Positions 17,313-26,087 of a DNA stretch of 41,593 nucleotides are shown here, piece after piece; position 1 is the stretch's first letter; every line of letters starts with the position of its first letter. The notes under the pieces were generated by a model that saw nothing but the letters and a program-made list of their open reading frames with translations, ran no database searches and was not told the DNA's origin. This DNA is from Desulfobacteraceae bacterium. Lineage in GTDB: Bacteria > Desulfobacterota > Desulfobacteria > Desulfobacterales > Desulfosarcinaceae. A program made the position numbers and the translations under genes. The stretch covers positions 1 through 41,593 of the forward strand of contig QZKV01000196.1 of NCBI GenBank assembly GCA_003599575.1, written 5' to 3'.

Positions 17313-18026
17313 CTATTCCAGCGCAAAGCGCACCGGCACCTGCACCCACATCTCGATCGGTTGTCCGAATCGTCTGGCCGGCTCAAACCGCCATCGGCGC
17401 ACGCTTTCCACGGCGCTTTGGTCCAGGACCGGGTAACCGCTGCTTTGGGCGACCTTGACTTGGTTCGCGCCGCCCTGGGAATTCACCAGGACATCCAGCA
17501 GCACCGTTCCCTGGTAGTTGCGCCGGCGCGCCAGGGCCGGGTAGGGGGGCGGCGGGTTGAGGGCGTACAGGGGCACCGAGGTCAACACCACGGGCCTGTC
17601 CGGTCCGTGGGCCGGGCTGTCCGGGGACGTTCCCTCCCGGGGTATCTCCAAGGATTCATCATTGGCCGGGTGGTTTTGGTGCACCTCGGCGGGCTCGGCA
17701 GAATCGATCTCTTTTGGTTCGGGCGGGGACTGCTCACGTCGATCCGGGGACAATGGGGGAACCGGAAGCGGAGCGGGATCAGGCTTCGGCGCCGGGCGGG
17801 GAAGGGGCCTCAGCGCAGGCAACGCTTGGATGTGTTCCGCGCGCGGCGGCGCAAGCGGCTCTATGGGCTTCGGAAAATCGGTTCGTGAGGGGGCTTCCAG
17901 CAGGGAGAGGGTCACGGCGCGGCTTTCGGTGACGCTGAAGGCGGGGCGGGTCCATTCAAGATCGAGTTTGAAAAGGGCCGCATGAATTCCGAACGCACAC
18001 AAGGCGGGTAGAATCCAATGTCTCAT
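17313..18026 (-). CDS. tonB: Energy transducer TonB
   Basis: TonB protein of 237 residues linking the ExbBD proton channel to outer-membrane receptors. A short N-terminal membrane anchor (ILPALCAFGIHAALF, residues ~4-18) is followed by a proline-rich periplasmic linker (~45-130; LRPLPRPAPKPDPAPLPVPP) that can span the periplasm. The C-terminal TonB domain begins near PPPYPALARRRNYQGTVLLDVLVN and ends RRWRFEPARRFGQPIEMWVQVPVRF. It starts within the exbD stop (ATGA overlap, 18023-18026), so it is the last gene of the btuB-exbB-exbD-tonB unit. Its dedicated partner is presumably the B12 receptor encoded upstream. Confidence 0.93.
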   Translation of the reverse strand: MRHWILPALCAFGIHAALFKLDLEWTRPAFSVTESRAVTLSLLEAPSRTDFPKPIEPLAPPRAEHIQALPALRPLPRPAPKPDPAPLPVPPLSPDRREQSPPEPKEIDSAEPAEVHQNHPANDESLEIPREGTSPDSPAHGPDRPVVLTSVPLYALNPPPPYPALARRRNYQGTVLLDVLVNSQGGANQVKVAQSSGYPVLDQSAVESVRRWRFEPARRFGQPIEMWVQVPVRFALE

Positions 18027-18433
18027 GGCAGCGGCTCCGGTTCGGCCTGTAAATTGATGCGCGTCAAGCCGGCCCGGCGAACCTGGTCGAGCACGCGGAA
18101 CAGTTGCTGATAGGGCAGCGACCGGTCGGCAAAGAGCAGCACGCCGGGTTCCTTGTCTTCGGCGGCGCGCTGCCGCAGAACGGTATGCAAGGCTTCCAAG
18201 GCCACCGGCGCCTTGTCGATAAAAATGTCGCCCTGCGCGGTCACCGTTATGGAGAGCACGGTCTTGGCATCGGTCTGCGCCGTCGAGGACGTGGGCAGCG
18301 CCACCGGCATTCCCTTGTGTACGGCCATGGAAAGCATGGTGTAGATAAAGACCACCAGCAGCAAAAAAACCACATCGATCAGCGGCAGCATCTCGATGCG
18401 CGGCGAGCGGATATGTACGATACGCACTTTCAT
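18023..18433 (-). CDS. exbD: Biopolymer transport protein ExbD
   Basis: ExbD/TolR family protein, 136 residues, inner membrane with a periplasmic domain. The single membrane helix LPLIDVVFLLLVVFIYTML (residues ~17-35) contains the conserved aspartate (D20) used for proton translocation, preceded by the basic stretch typical of the family. The periplasmic part ends with LFADRSLPYQQLFRVLDQVRRAGL, the family's conserved D-x-x-x-x-Y-x-x-L block. It begins 10 nt after exbB and overlaps tonB by 4 nt. It is assigned to ExbD rather than TolR from its TonB and BtuB neighbours. Confidence 0.93.
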   Translation of the reverse strand: MKVRIVHIRSPRIEMLPLIDVVFLLLVVFIYTMLSMAVHKGMPVALPTSSTAQTDAKTVLSITVTAQGDIFIDKAPVALEALHTVLRQRAAEDKEPGVLLFADRSLPYQQLFRVLDQVRRAGLTRINLQAEPEPLP

Positions 18434-18443
18434 GTGAATTTAA

Positions 18444-19067
18444 CTAGACCTGCGATCCCGCGTTGGCGTGACTCAGTTTGTCGTAAACGATCTCCAAGCT
18501 AGTGGCGTATTTTTCGATGTCCAGGGTGGCGCGTTCCACTTTGGCGTTGAAGTAATTGTAGGGGAAAACCGAGAAGATGGCGATGGCCAGTCCGGCGGCG
18601 GTCGTAATCAAGGCCTCGGCCACCCCGGCGGTCACGGCCTGGGGCTGGGCGATGCCGGAGGCTCCCAGCATCTCGAAAGAGGTAATGATGCCGGTCACCG
18701 TGCCGAAGATTCCCAGCAGCGGCGCCACGGTGATCATCGTGTCCAGCACCCCCATGTAGCGCCGCATGCACTGCACCTCGTCGGCCGCGGCGGCTTCCAT
18801 GGCCTTGAGCATGTTAAATTCGCGGTGCAGGATGCCGCTGACCAGGATGCGCACCACGAAATCCCTGCTTCCGTCGGTCTTGCGGCGCACCGCCTCCCAA
18901 TCACCGCCGCGGCACAACTCCAGCACTTCGTCAATGAGGTGCCGGTTGCGCAGCAAACCGATGCGCATCCAGAAGATGGCCCGCTCGATCACCACCGTCA
19001 GTACGATGAACGAGCAGGCCAGCAAGGGATACATCACCGGCCCGCCGCTTTTGAAGAATTCGAACAT
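18444..19067 (-). CDS. exbB: MotA/TolQ/ExbB proton channel family protein
   Basis: ExbB-type inner-membrane proton channel subunit, 207 residues from ATG 19067. The frame also permits a TTG start at 19082, but ATG is preceded by GGGAG and GGAAG. Three membrane segments are visible: PVMYPLLACSFIVLTVVIERAIF (~10-32), LDTMITVAPLLGIFGTVTGIITSF (~110-133) and AEALITTAAGLAIAIFSVFPYNYF (~150-173). The second and third carry the conserved small-residue and threonine pattern of the channel. It follows btuB by 15 nt and precedes exbD by 10 nt, so it belongs to the same transcript. Confidence 0.93.
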   Translation of the reverse strand: MFEFFKSGGPVMYPLLACSFIVLTVVIERAIFWMRIGLLRNRHLIDEVLELCRGGDWEAVRRKTDGSRDFVVRILVSGILHREFNMLKAMEAAAADEVQCMRRYMGVLDTMITVAPLLGIFGTVTGIITSFEMLGASGIAQPQAVTAGVAEALITTAAGLAIAIFSVFPYNYFNAKVERATLDIEKYATSLEIVYDKLSHANAGSQV

Positions 19068-19082
19068 CTTCCGCGCTCCCAA

Positions 19083-21092
19083 TCACTTGCCGCCGAAACG
19101 GGCGGTAACACCGGCCAGGACGTTGAATTCGGGGGAGGGATAGAAACCGGGTTCGAGTGTAAAAGTGGTCATGTTAAACGATAGCCCGCTATACGCCGAA
19201 TACTCCTTGTCGAATATGTTGTTCAGGTTCACAAAAAAGGTGAGCCAGCGCCAATCGTACTTAACCTTGGCGTTGACCACCGTGTACGATTCAGCCTTAT
19301 CGAAAGCATTTTCAAAATCGCTGATCAAGTAGCGTTTGCCCACATAGATGGCGTCGACCCCTAAGAAAAGTCCCCATTTGAAAGCATAGTTGATGTATGC
19401 TGTGGAGAGGTGACGGGGCACATTAGGAACTTCATTGCCATCGAAAAGACCGCCATCGAACTCGGTATCGGTATAGGTATATCCGGCGCCCGTCTGAAGG
19501 CCTTTCCATTGCCAGGCCAAACCCAATTCTACCCCCTGGCGAATGGTTTCATCTTCCATGTTATCATTGCTGAGCGCGATGGGATTATAAAAGACCTCAT
19601 CTTCGGTCTCGATTCGGAAGAGATTGAAAAGAACCAGCAAGCCCTGGATCACTTCAATAGAACCACCTGTTTCGTAGTTGTCCGATTTCTGCGGTTTAAG
19701 GTTGGTGTTCACAGTGCTGGTTGCATAATTGAATTGCTCGTCTAATACCGGATATCGAAAACCGCTGGTGAAGCTGGCATAGAGATGGGACCGGCTGCTA
19801 AAAGCGTAATTGATCCCCACATCGAAAGCCTCTTCATCCCGAGTTTTTGTGGCGACGTCGGCGGGTTCAAATCTGAACCTTGCCCGATCCCAACGGTAGC
19901 CGCCCGAGAGCGTCAGGTGGTTTCCAATGCCGAGCTCATCGTGGACAAAGTAAGCTCTGTTATACTTCTCAAGGGTAGCTTTGATTGGACCAAAAGTGCC
20001 AATACTGTCATAGTCCTGTTCGGCTTGTGTATAATCAAATCCAAGGACTACCCTATTTGACACGCCGCCGAAATCCTCCTTGAAGATCAATTGAGGGGAT
20101 ATCGCCAACATATCGGTTTGGGTATCTGCATCAAAAAAAAGTCCTTGCGCAAAGGTGCCAAAGCTCGATTTGTCCCGATTGCGCCATGAGGCTTCCAGTC
20201 TGAAGGCATCATTGGATAAGATGCTCAGTTCTGCTCCGGCTTTGACGTAGTAATCCTCGATTTTATCGAAATCGAGCGGATGGGTGGTATCCTTTCGCGA
20301 GATCCCGGCGTTCAATTCACTCTGCAATAATGCTCCCGGATTGCGCGTATCATCATAATGGTAGCCTGCACTCATATGGAGCCGCAGACGATCGGACGGA
20401 TCTAACCAAAGATTGGCCCCCAAATCCTTTATATCGGTGTCGCTGTTATCCCGATAGCCGTGCGAGTCGAGATAGCTCGCCGTAACATCATAACCGATGA
20501 TACCGTGCGCGCCGCTGATAGAGGCGGCGGTTTTGATCGTATCATAACTCCCGTATGCGGCCGTGGCGCTCCCTTCCAACGCACGCCCCTCTTTGGTGAT
20601 GATGTTAATTACACCGGCAGTGGCGTTGTCGCCATAGAGCACGCTGCCGCGGCTGCCGCGAATGACTTCAATGCGCTCGATGCGATCCAAAGGAATCAGA
20701 TTCCAGTCGGGCCCCGACAGGTCTGGCAGATTGACGCGCCGGCCATCCACGAGCAGCAGTGCGTTTTGTGGGGAACTTTCTCCAAATCCGCGTAGGTCCA
20801 CATTATAGTTGCGTTGATTGCCGCTCACATCGATGACATGAATACCAGCAACGGTGCGAAGCACCTCCGGAACATTCAGGGCAGTTGAATTTTCAATTTC
20901 TTCCGCTGAAATCACCGTGACATTGGCCGGCACCCTGACCGCCGCCTCCTTTTCGCGGCTGGCCGTCACCACCACCTCGCCCATGATCGCTTTGCGATCG
21001 TTGTCAATCGCCCGTTCCGCCCGGACCTCGGCGAACATTCCGCCGGCCAACACCGTCAACACCATCATCATACCCAAACCGGGACCGCGCAT
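19083..21092 (-). CDS. btuB: TonB-dependent vitamin B12 receptor (BtuB-like)
   Basis: Outer-membrane TonB-dependent receptor, 669 residues. A signal peptide (MMMVLTVLAGGMFAEVRA) is followed by the TonB-box region GEVVVTASREKE (~residues 38-49), the plug domain (VTVISAEEIENSTALNVPEVLRTVAGI; LLLVDGRRVNLPDLSGPDWNLIPLDRIERIEVIRG; GDNATAGVINIITK) and a C-terminal 22-strand-type barrel ending NVLAGVTARFGGK. The ATG is preceded by AGGAGG. Cobalamin specificity is inferred from the cobalamin riboswitch directly upstream and the btuFCD genes beyond it. It is cotranscribed with exbB-exbD-tonB. Confidence 0.92.
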   Translation of the reverse strand: MRGPGLGMMMVLTVLAGGMFAEVRAERAIDNDRKAIMGEVVVTASREKEAAVRVPANVTVISAEEIENSTALNVPEVLRTVAGIHVIDVSGNQRNYNVDLRGFGESSPQNALLLVDGRRVNLPDLSGPDWNLIPLDRIERIEVIRGSRGSVLYGDNATAGVINIITKEGRALEGSATAAYGSYDTIKTAASISGAHGIIGYDVTASYLDSHGYRDNSDTDIKDLGANLWLDPSDRLRLHMSAGYHYDDTRNPGALLQSELNAGISRKDTTHPLDFDKIEDYYVKAGAELSILSNDAFRLEASWRNRDKSSFGTFAQGLFFDADTQTDMLAISPQLIFKEDFGGVSNRVVLGFDYTQAEQDYDSIGTFGPIKATLEKYNRAYFVHDELGIGNHLTLSGGYRWDRARFRFEPADVATKTRDEEAFDVGINYAFSSRSHLYASFTSGFRYPVLDEQFNYATSTVNTNLKPQKSDNYETGGSIEVIQGLLVLFNLFRIETEDEVFYNPIALSNDNMEDETIRQGVELGLAWQWKGLQTGAGYTYTDTEFDGGLFDGNEVPNVPRHLSTAYINYAFKWGLFLGVDAIYVGKRYLISDFENAFDKAESYTVVNAKVKYDWRWLTFFVNLNNIFDKEYSAYSGLSFNMTTFTLEPGFYPSPEFNVLAGVTARFGGK

Positions 21093-21160
21093 CGCTTCAA
21101 CCTCCTCCTGTTGTCAATCCATTGTCAGGTCCTTTTGAAAGGCGTCTCCGGGTCGGTCCG

Positions 21161-21201
21161 GAAAAAAAATCCCGGACCGATGCAAATCGTCGATCCGGGA
21201 T
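21161..21201 (-). terminator. Riboswitch-linked intrinsic terminator upstream of btuB
   Basis: On the minus strand an 8-bp stem (ATCCCGGA / TCCGGGAT, plus coordinates 21194-21201 and 21169-21176) is followed directly by eight T residues (21162-21169). It sits between the cobalamin aptamer and the btuB start, so it is the likely expression platform: B12 binding would favour it and stop transcription before btuB-exbBD-tonB. Confidence 0.9.
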
Positions 21202-21264
21202 GTCCCTGTTTTATCCGCTTGATCTGTCCGGCCGATGGTCATCCGCGCCATTTCGGCCAACAAT

Positions 21265-21445
21265 GTCCAGGCAGGTCTTCTGACTTCCCCGCCCCACACG
21301 CAGCCTTCCCATCTAACTGACAGTGGCACACGGGGCGCATGAGGTTCCCGACACATCGCTGTATCGGGCGGGGTCACAGCGGCGGGCCCGTCCCCGAATT
21401 GCACGGGGTTCCCCTTTTCAGCTCCTTTTCAGGAGCACCTGAGCA
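21265..21445 (-). ncRNA. Cobalamin riboswitch (B12 aptamer)
   Basis: Minus-strand leader with the standard adenosylcobalamin aptamer parts in order: AGGTGCTCCTGAAAAGGAGC near 21440, AAAAGGGGAACCCCGTG, the core GCCGCTGTGACC near 21375, GCCACTG and GGGAAGGC, and the B12 box AAGTCAGAAGACCTGCCT near 21268-21286. It is separated from the btuB ATG by about 170 nt that include an intrinsic terminator. It is expected to repress the btuB-exbB-exbD-tonB transcript when cobalamin is sufficient. Confidence 0.95.
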
Positions 21446-21573
21446 TTATGCCCCCGGCACTAACGCATTTGGCGGATGAATGTCAAGCTATAAAAGGCAG
21501 GCGTCCAAACGCCCTCACAGCACCTCATCCGGACGGCGCACCGCCCTGCCGAGCAGGTAGATCTTGCGCACTT

Positions 21574-22398
21574 TCATTGGCCCCGCTGCTGCTCCAAATA
21601 TCTGCCCGGCACCAGATGCACCCGGGGATAATCTCCCAGCGGGCTTCTATCCACCAGAAGGGTGCAGCCATACACTTTTTCCAGCAGGTCGTAGGAGAGC
21701 ACGCTGCGCGGCGGGCCCAGCCCTGCCAGATATCCCCGGTCGAGCAGCAGCACCCGGTCCGCGTACATGGCGGCCAGATTCAAATCATGAGAAACCATGA
21801 TGACGGTGATGCCCTGCTCCCTTCTGAGCCGCTCCATCAAGTCCATCACACGCACCTGATGGGCCAGATCCAGAGCGGCGGTAGGCTCGTCCAGGAGCAG
21901 GATCTTGGGCTGCTGGCATATGGCCCGTGCGATGAACACCCGCTGCTGTTCGCCGCCGCTCAACTGATCCAGGCGGCGTTCGGACAGGTGCGCGATCCCG
22001 GCCATGGCCATGGCCTGCCGGGACTGCTGCCGGTCCGCGTCGCTTTCCAACCCAAGCCATCCCAGGTGGGGCGCCCGGCCCATCAGCACGATCTCAAAAA
22101 CCGTGAAGGCAAAGGCGCTCGGCGCACTTTGGGGAACATAGGCCATTGTCCGGGCCAGGTCTCTGGCCGTATACCTGGAGATCTCTTTGGACCCGATTTC
22201 GATGCGGCCGTTTTGAAGCGGCAGCAGGCGCAAAATCAATTTGAGCAACGTGGTTTTACCCGAACCATTGGGACCGATGATGGTGAAAAAACAGCCCGCC
22301 GGCACCTGAAAGCGCAGATCCGTAAGCACGGGCCGGCCCTCAAAGGCGTGGCTGAGCCGGTTTACATCGACCGCTATGGATGGCGTTGTGTCCGTCAT
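21574..22398 (-). CDS. btuD: Cobalamin/iron-siderophore-type ABC transporter ATP-binding protein (BtuD-like)
   Basis: Cytoplasmic ATPase of a class II (BtuCD/FecCDE type) importer, 274 residues from ATG 22398; ATG 22437 is an alternative, and neither has a strong ribosome binding site. Walker A is GPNGSGKT, the Q-loop segment MAYVPQSAPSAFAFTVFEIVLMGRAPHLG is typical, the signature LSGGEQQRV, and Walker B ILLLDEPTAALD followed by the switch histidine in MVSHDLN. Family members carry B12, haem or ferric siderophores; cobalamin is preferred here because of the adjacent BtuF-like protein, receptor and riboswitch. It lies 70 nt after the permease gene. Confidence 0.9.
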   Translation of the reverse strand: MTDTTPSIAVDVNRLSHAFEGRPVLTDLRFQVPAGCFFTIIGPNGSGKTTLLKLILRLLPLQNGRIEIGSKEISRYTARDLARTMAYVPQSAPSAFAFTVFEIVLMGRAPHLGWLGLESDADRQQSRQAMAMAGIAHLSERRLDQLSGGEQQRVFIARAICQQPKILLLDEPTAALDLAHQVRVMDLMERLRREQGITVIMVSHDLNLAAMYADRVLLLDRGYLAGLGPPRSVLSYDLLEKVYGCTLLVDRSPLGDYPRVHLVPGRYLEQQRGQ

Positions 22399-22468
22399 TG
22401 CACTCGAATGCCGATGCCGATGGTACATGGCGGGCATGCCTGATGGCCGCAGATCAAGCGGGAATCCC

Positions 22469-23476
22469 TCAACCCGACTTCCTCAGCAAGTAAATAAACA
22501 GCGGCGCGCCGAGCATGGCCGAGATGACGCCCACCGGCATTTCTCCCTGGGCCGGCAGCGTGCGTGCCAGCACGTCGCACAGCACCATGAAAGCCCCACC
22601 GCCCAGAATGCAGGCCGGGGCCAGGACGCGATGGTCGGGGCCGAGGGCCAGCCGCAGCATATGCGGCATGACCAGGCCCACAAAACCGACCAGCCCGCAG
22701 TAGCTGACCGTGGCGCTGACCATCAGCGAAGTTACGATCAACAGCAGGGCGCTGGTGGTTTTGATGGGGACCCCCATGCTGTGGGCCATGTCGCCGCCCA
22801 TGGTCATCAGATTCATGGCATGCGTACGGGTAAAGATCATGACAAAGCACGGCACGACAGTTAGTGCCAAGGCCAGGACATTGCGGTTGGTGGCGGCGGC
22901 CAGATCCCCCATCAGCCAGAAGATAATGTTGTGCAGCCGGCTGTCCTGGGCCATGGAAACCAGAAACATGATCACGGCCGCGCAGAACGCGTTGACCATC
23001 ACCCCGGAGAGCAACAGCGTGTTGGCGCGCGCGAACGATCGTCCCGCAGACATCAGGAAAAGCACGCCCAAAGTGGCCAGGCTGCCGACGAAGGCGCTGA
23101 ACCAGACGCCCGGGAACCGCGCCAGGCCGAGCAGGATGCCCACGATGGCGCCGATCGCGGCTCCACCGGAAACCCCCAATATGTAGGGCTCGGCCAGGGG
23201 GTTGCGCAGCAGGGCCTGAAAAACCATGCCGCCCAGGCTCAGCGTAGCGCCCAACAAAGCGGCCAGAAGCACGCGCGGCAGGCGCAAACGCCAAACGATA
23301 TCGTGCAGCAGGCGTGCATCGCCGTCGCCCCCCCTAAGGCTTTGGATCACCGTCCACACCCCGCCGCCGGCCGAGCCGGCGGACAAACCGATAAAAAACG
23401 CCGCCAGCAGCACAGCCGTTAAGACCGCCATCACCCACAGCATTCTGCGCGACAGATGGGGCGTTGCCGATCTCAT
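22469..23476 (-). CDS. btuC: Cobalamin ABC transporter permease (BtuC-like, FecCD family)
   Basis: Polytopic inner-membrane permease, 335 residues from ATG 23476, with about ten hydrophobic segments as expected for the FecCD/BtuC family. Visible landmarks are WRLRLPRVLLAALLGATLSLGGMVFQALLRNPLAEPYILGVSGGAAIG (residues ~62-110), VSYCGLVGFVGLVMPHMLR, the coupling-helix region, and the C-terminal PVGVISAMLGAPLFIYLLRK. The start overlaps the btuF stop (ATGA, 23473-23476), indicating translational coupling. The frame stays open far upstream through btuF, but that part is not homologous to permeases. Confidence 0.92.
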   Translation of the reverse strand: MRSATPHLSRRMLWVMAVLTAVLLAAFFIGLSAGSAGGGVWTVIQSLRGGDGDARLLHDIVWRLRLPRVLLAALLGATLSLGGMVFQALLRNPLAEPYILGVSGGAAIGAIVGILLGLARFPGVWFSAFVGSLATLGVLFLMSAGRSFARANTLLLSGVMVNAFCAAVIMFLVSMAQDSRLHNIIFWLMGDLAAATNRNVLALALTVVPCFVMIFTRTHAMNLMTMGGDMAHSMGVPIKTTSALLLIVTSLMVSATVSYCGLVGFVGLVMPHMLRLALGPDHRVLAPACILGGGAFMVLCDVLARTLPAQGEMPVGVISAMLGAPLFIYLLRKSG

Positions 23477-24390
23477 GGGCGCTCCTGATCGAGCTGCGGG
23501 TGAAGGTAGCGGACCAACAGCTCCAGGGCTTCCACCAGCCGGGGGGAGGGGCGTTCGAAAAGATCGGGGGGCGCCAGGAAAATCGCCTTGTTCCGCACAG
23601 CCGGTATGGCCGGCCACTGCATCCATTCGGCCTTGACCTGTTCGAATTGGGCAAAACGCTCCATGGAAGAGATCACCAACACCTCCGGCGCAAGCCCGAT
23701 GATCTGTTCGCGGGAATAGCGCGGATAAGGCGTCGGTCCGGCGGCCACATTGATGCCGCCGGCCAGCTCGATCAGGGTGTGAATAAAGGTATGGCTGCCC
23801 ACCGAGACAATGGGCGATACGCCGATCTGGAAAAACACTTTGGGGCGGCCGGACGTCCGGGCAAGCCGTGCCTTGGTTTTGGAGATCCGCGCCTGCATGT
23901 CGCCTACCACCGCATCGGCCTGTGCGCGCGCACCCAGCAGATCGCCGAGCGCCCGCATGCTTTGCATGACGCCTTGCATATCGAGCGGGTTGACGGCGTA
24001 GACGGGCAGTCCGATGGCCTGCAACTGTTCCACCGTGGTAAGGGGATTGCCGTCCTTGATGGCGATCACCAGGTCGGGCTGCAACGCCGCTATGCGCTCC
24101 ACATCCAATTGAATATAGGATCCGACCTGGGGCAGTTTGCGGGCGGCCGGCGGGTAGTTGCTGAAGCGCGCCACCCCGACCAGGCGGTCTTCTTGCTTCA
24201 AAGCATAGATCATCTCGGTAACGCTGGGGGCCAGGGACACAATCCGCCGGGGATCGGACGGCGCTTGCACGCTGCGGCCCGTGGGGTCGATCACGGTCCG
24301 CCGGCCGGCATCGGCCCAACCGGCACGGCCCACTAAGGCCGCAATTATGAGCAATGACAAAAGAATGTGGCGCCGGTCCAGGATGCGCAA
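23473..24390 (-). CDS. btuF: Cobalamin-binding periplasmic protein (BtuF-like)
   Basis: Helical-backbone (class III) periplasmic binding protein for B12. The start is uncertain: no ATG exists at the N-terminus. I choose TTG 24390, which has GGAGA 10 nt upstream and gives a clean signal peptide (HILLSLLIIAALVGRAGWADA); TTG 24426 is the other option. The mature protein opens with DPTGRSVQAPSDPRRIVSLAPSVTEMIYAL, the BtuF/FhuD signature, followed by VGVARFSNYPP, and ends with LFERPSPRLVEALELLVRYLHP. It is the first of the btuF-btuC-btuD genes. No riboswitch was found upstream of it, unlike btuB. Confidence 0.9.
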   Translation of the reverse strand: MRILDRRHILLSLLIIAALVGRAGWADAGRRTVIDPTGRSVQAPSDPRRIVSLAPSVTEMIYALKQEDRLVGVARFSNYPPAARKLPQVGSYIQLDVERIAALQPDLVIAIKDGNPLTTVEQLQAIGLPVYAVNPLDMQGVMQSMRALGDLLGARAQADAVVGDMQARISKTKARLARTSGRPKVFFQIGVSPIVSVGSHTFIHTLIELAGGINVAAGPTPYPRYSREQIIGLAPEVLVISSMERFAQFEQVKAEWMQWPAIPAVRNKAIFLAPPDLFERPSPRLVEALELLVRYLHPQLDQERP

Positions 24391-24516
24391 AGCAAAAAAG
24401 TCTCCAATTCTGAAGATTCGCAACAATCCGATTTTGATTTAAATGGATCGATCACGAAAGGATTATGGAGGCGTTTGTTACCATCTTTCGCTGCAGGGAC
24501 GCAATCCGCAATTGCG

Positions 24517-25146
24517 CTACTCGAATTGCTTGCGGAAACTTTCGAAGACCGCCTTCAAGGATGCCATTTCCGCTTTCAACCAAGCGATTTCACGTTCAAT
24601 GGTATCGATGCGCCCGGGCTCTGCGGCGTCGCCTTGAACCAGCTCGGTTTCGCCGGGCTCGGCCGGCTCGCCAAAGAGATGGCGGTAGCGCGGCTCTTTT
24701 TGACCCGGCCTGCGCGGCAGGCATTGTACCATACCCCAGGTTTGCAGATTGTTCAGGGTCTCCATCAGGGCCTCAAGCGATGCAAAATCAAAGAGGCGGG
24801 TCGAACGGCTGCGGAGTTCTCCGGGGGTTTGGGGGCCCCGCAGCAAAAGCACGCACAATATGGCCGCTTCCTTGGGCACCAGGTTGTGATCGCGAATGAA
24901 CAACTCTTCATATTTGGGAACCCGGCCGACCAGACTCTTATTGACCAGCTTTTTGCGGATCAATCCCTCCAGAACGCTTTCCACGGTGGTTTCGTCATAG
25001 GCGACCACCGGTTCGCGATTGCTCTTCTGATTGCAGGCATTGGTCAGGGCGTTTAAGGAGAGGGGGTAGTATTCCGGGGTGGACAGTTGCTTCTCGATCA
25101 GGCTGCCGATCACCCGGGCCTCTTGGTCGTCCAGTATCAGTTCCAT
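24517..25146 (-). CDS. YceH family protein (DUF480)
   Basis: Cytoplasmic YceH/UPF0502 protein of 209 residues. It starts LDDQEARVIGSLIEKQLSTPEYYPLSLNALTNACNQKSNREPV, an almost invariant opening for the family, and contains two winged-helix domains (residues ~1-85 and ~90-165; LLLRGPQTPGELRSRS in the second). The tail (~175-209; IEREIAWLKAEMASLKAVFESFRKQF) is a predicted coiled coil, while PAEPGETELVQGDAAEPG forms a flexible linker. The ATG is preceded by AAGGATGCATT. The function of the family is not established. It is 127 nt upstream of btuF on the same strand; a shared transcript is possible but not shown. Confidence 0.92.
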   Translation of the reverse strand: MELILDDQEARVIGSLIEKQLSTPEYYPLSLNALTNACNQKSNREPVVAYDETTVESVLEGLIRKKLVNKSLVGRVPKYEELFIRDHNLVPKEAAILCVLLLRGPQTPGELRSRSTRLFDFASLEALMETLNNLQTWGMVQCLPRRPGQKEPRYRHLFGEPAEPGETELVQGDAAEPGRIDTIEREIAWLKAEMASLKAVFESFRKQFE

Positions 25147-25170
25147 AATGCATCCTTGGACTTTTGATAA

Positions 25171-25806
25171 TTACCCTCTTTCGAACCGCCAGGTCTGGCC
25201 CGAACTTAATTTCCCCTGGATATAGAGCAATTGTTCGATGGTGAACGAACCCCCGGCGGCTTTCAAGGTGAAGAAATGTTCCCGCCGGGAAGAGCCGGAA
25301 CGCCCGATCGATAGGAATCTGCGGTAGAGAAATGCGATGGTGGTGTCGGATACCTCGATCAGCTCCACGTCACCGACACCGGTATCATGGTCGATTCTCA
25401 GCTTGCGGTTGTTCTGATACAACGTCAGCATCTCCTGGCGACCGGCTTTTTTGCCTGCGGAATAAAAATCGGCGCTCATGTACCAATTGCCGTAATAATC
25501 CACGCTGACTTTGGCGTGCATGATCTCTTGGTCGTTTTCGACATCGGCCGGGTCTTCCGCACTCCTGCAAAAAAAGGAATCGGCCCTGCCCTGCCAGGTT
25601 CCGGCCAGCGATCTGAACAGCCGTCCCAAACCTTCCTGCTCGCCGGGGGTTAATTCCCGGACGGTTATCGGCGCATAAGCATTTTTTGCGCCGCGCAGCG
25701 TCGGGGAAAGTGAAAGACATTGAGCGCCAAAACAGATGGATGCAGTGAACAAGCAAAAAACGTTCCCCCAAAACCCAAGCCGGTACTTTTTCCAAGGCGC
25801 GATCAC
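25171..25806 (-). CDS. Secreted hypothetical protein
   Basis: Predicted exported protein of 211 residues starting at GTG 25806, preceded by AAGGACCC. A signal peptide or anchor covers residues ~8-28 (LGFWGNVFCLFTASICFGAQC). The body (GRLFRSLAGTWQGRADSFFC onward) is rich in alternating polar and hydrophobic residues: VSVDYYGNWYMSADFYSAGKK, LTLYQNNRKLRIDHD, VELIEVSDTTIAFLYRRF. This suggests an all-beta, lipocalin-like domain. The LAGTWxG motif at the domain start also suits lipocalin-type folds. I do not recognise the family. It ends 25 nt upstream of yceH and could be in the same transcript. Confidence 0.8.
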   Translation of the reverse strand: MIAPWKKYRLGFWGNVFCLFTASICFGAQCLSLSPTLRGAKNAYAPITVRELTPGEQEGLGRLFRSLAGTWQGRADSFFCRSAEDPADVENDQEIMHAKVSVDYYGNWYMSADFYSAGKKAGRQEMLTLYQNNRKLRIDHDTGVGDVELIEVSDTTIAFLYRRFLSIGRSGSSRREHFFTLKAAGGSFTIEQLLYIQGKLSSGQTWRFERG

Positions 25807-26087
25807 AGGGGGGTCCTTTTCTTTTTCATCTTGAGCAGCCAGCCAAACGGCCGGCGGATATCATGTTGAACCCGATGGGGCATGCTCTGTCAATATCAGA
25901 ATTGATCAATTCGGAAAAAGGCATGGAAAATAGCCTCGCGTTCATTTCAAGCAAGAGATAAAGTATGATACAAGCGGTTCACGAATTTGGTAAAGGTTAA
26001 ATTCGAACCTGCCACCTTAAGATGGTACGGTACGCGTTCCACTCGGGTGTGGAAGCAGAAATTCGGGCATTATTGGAAAAAGTGCGT

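Noticed and set aside
22469..24319. 616-codon frame that would fuse sequence upstream to the BtuC permease
   Set aside because: The part before 23476 is btuF read in another frame; permease homology starts at ATG 23476, which overlaps the btuF stop.
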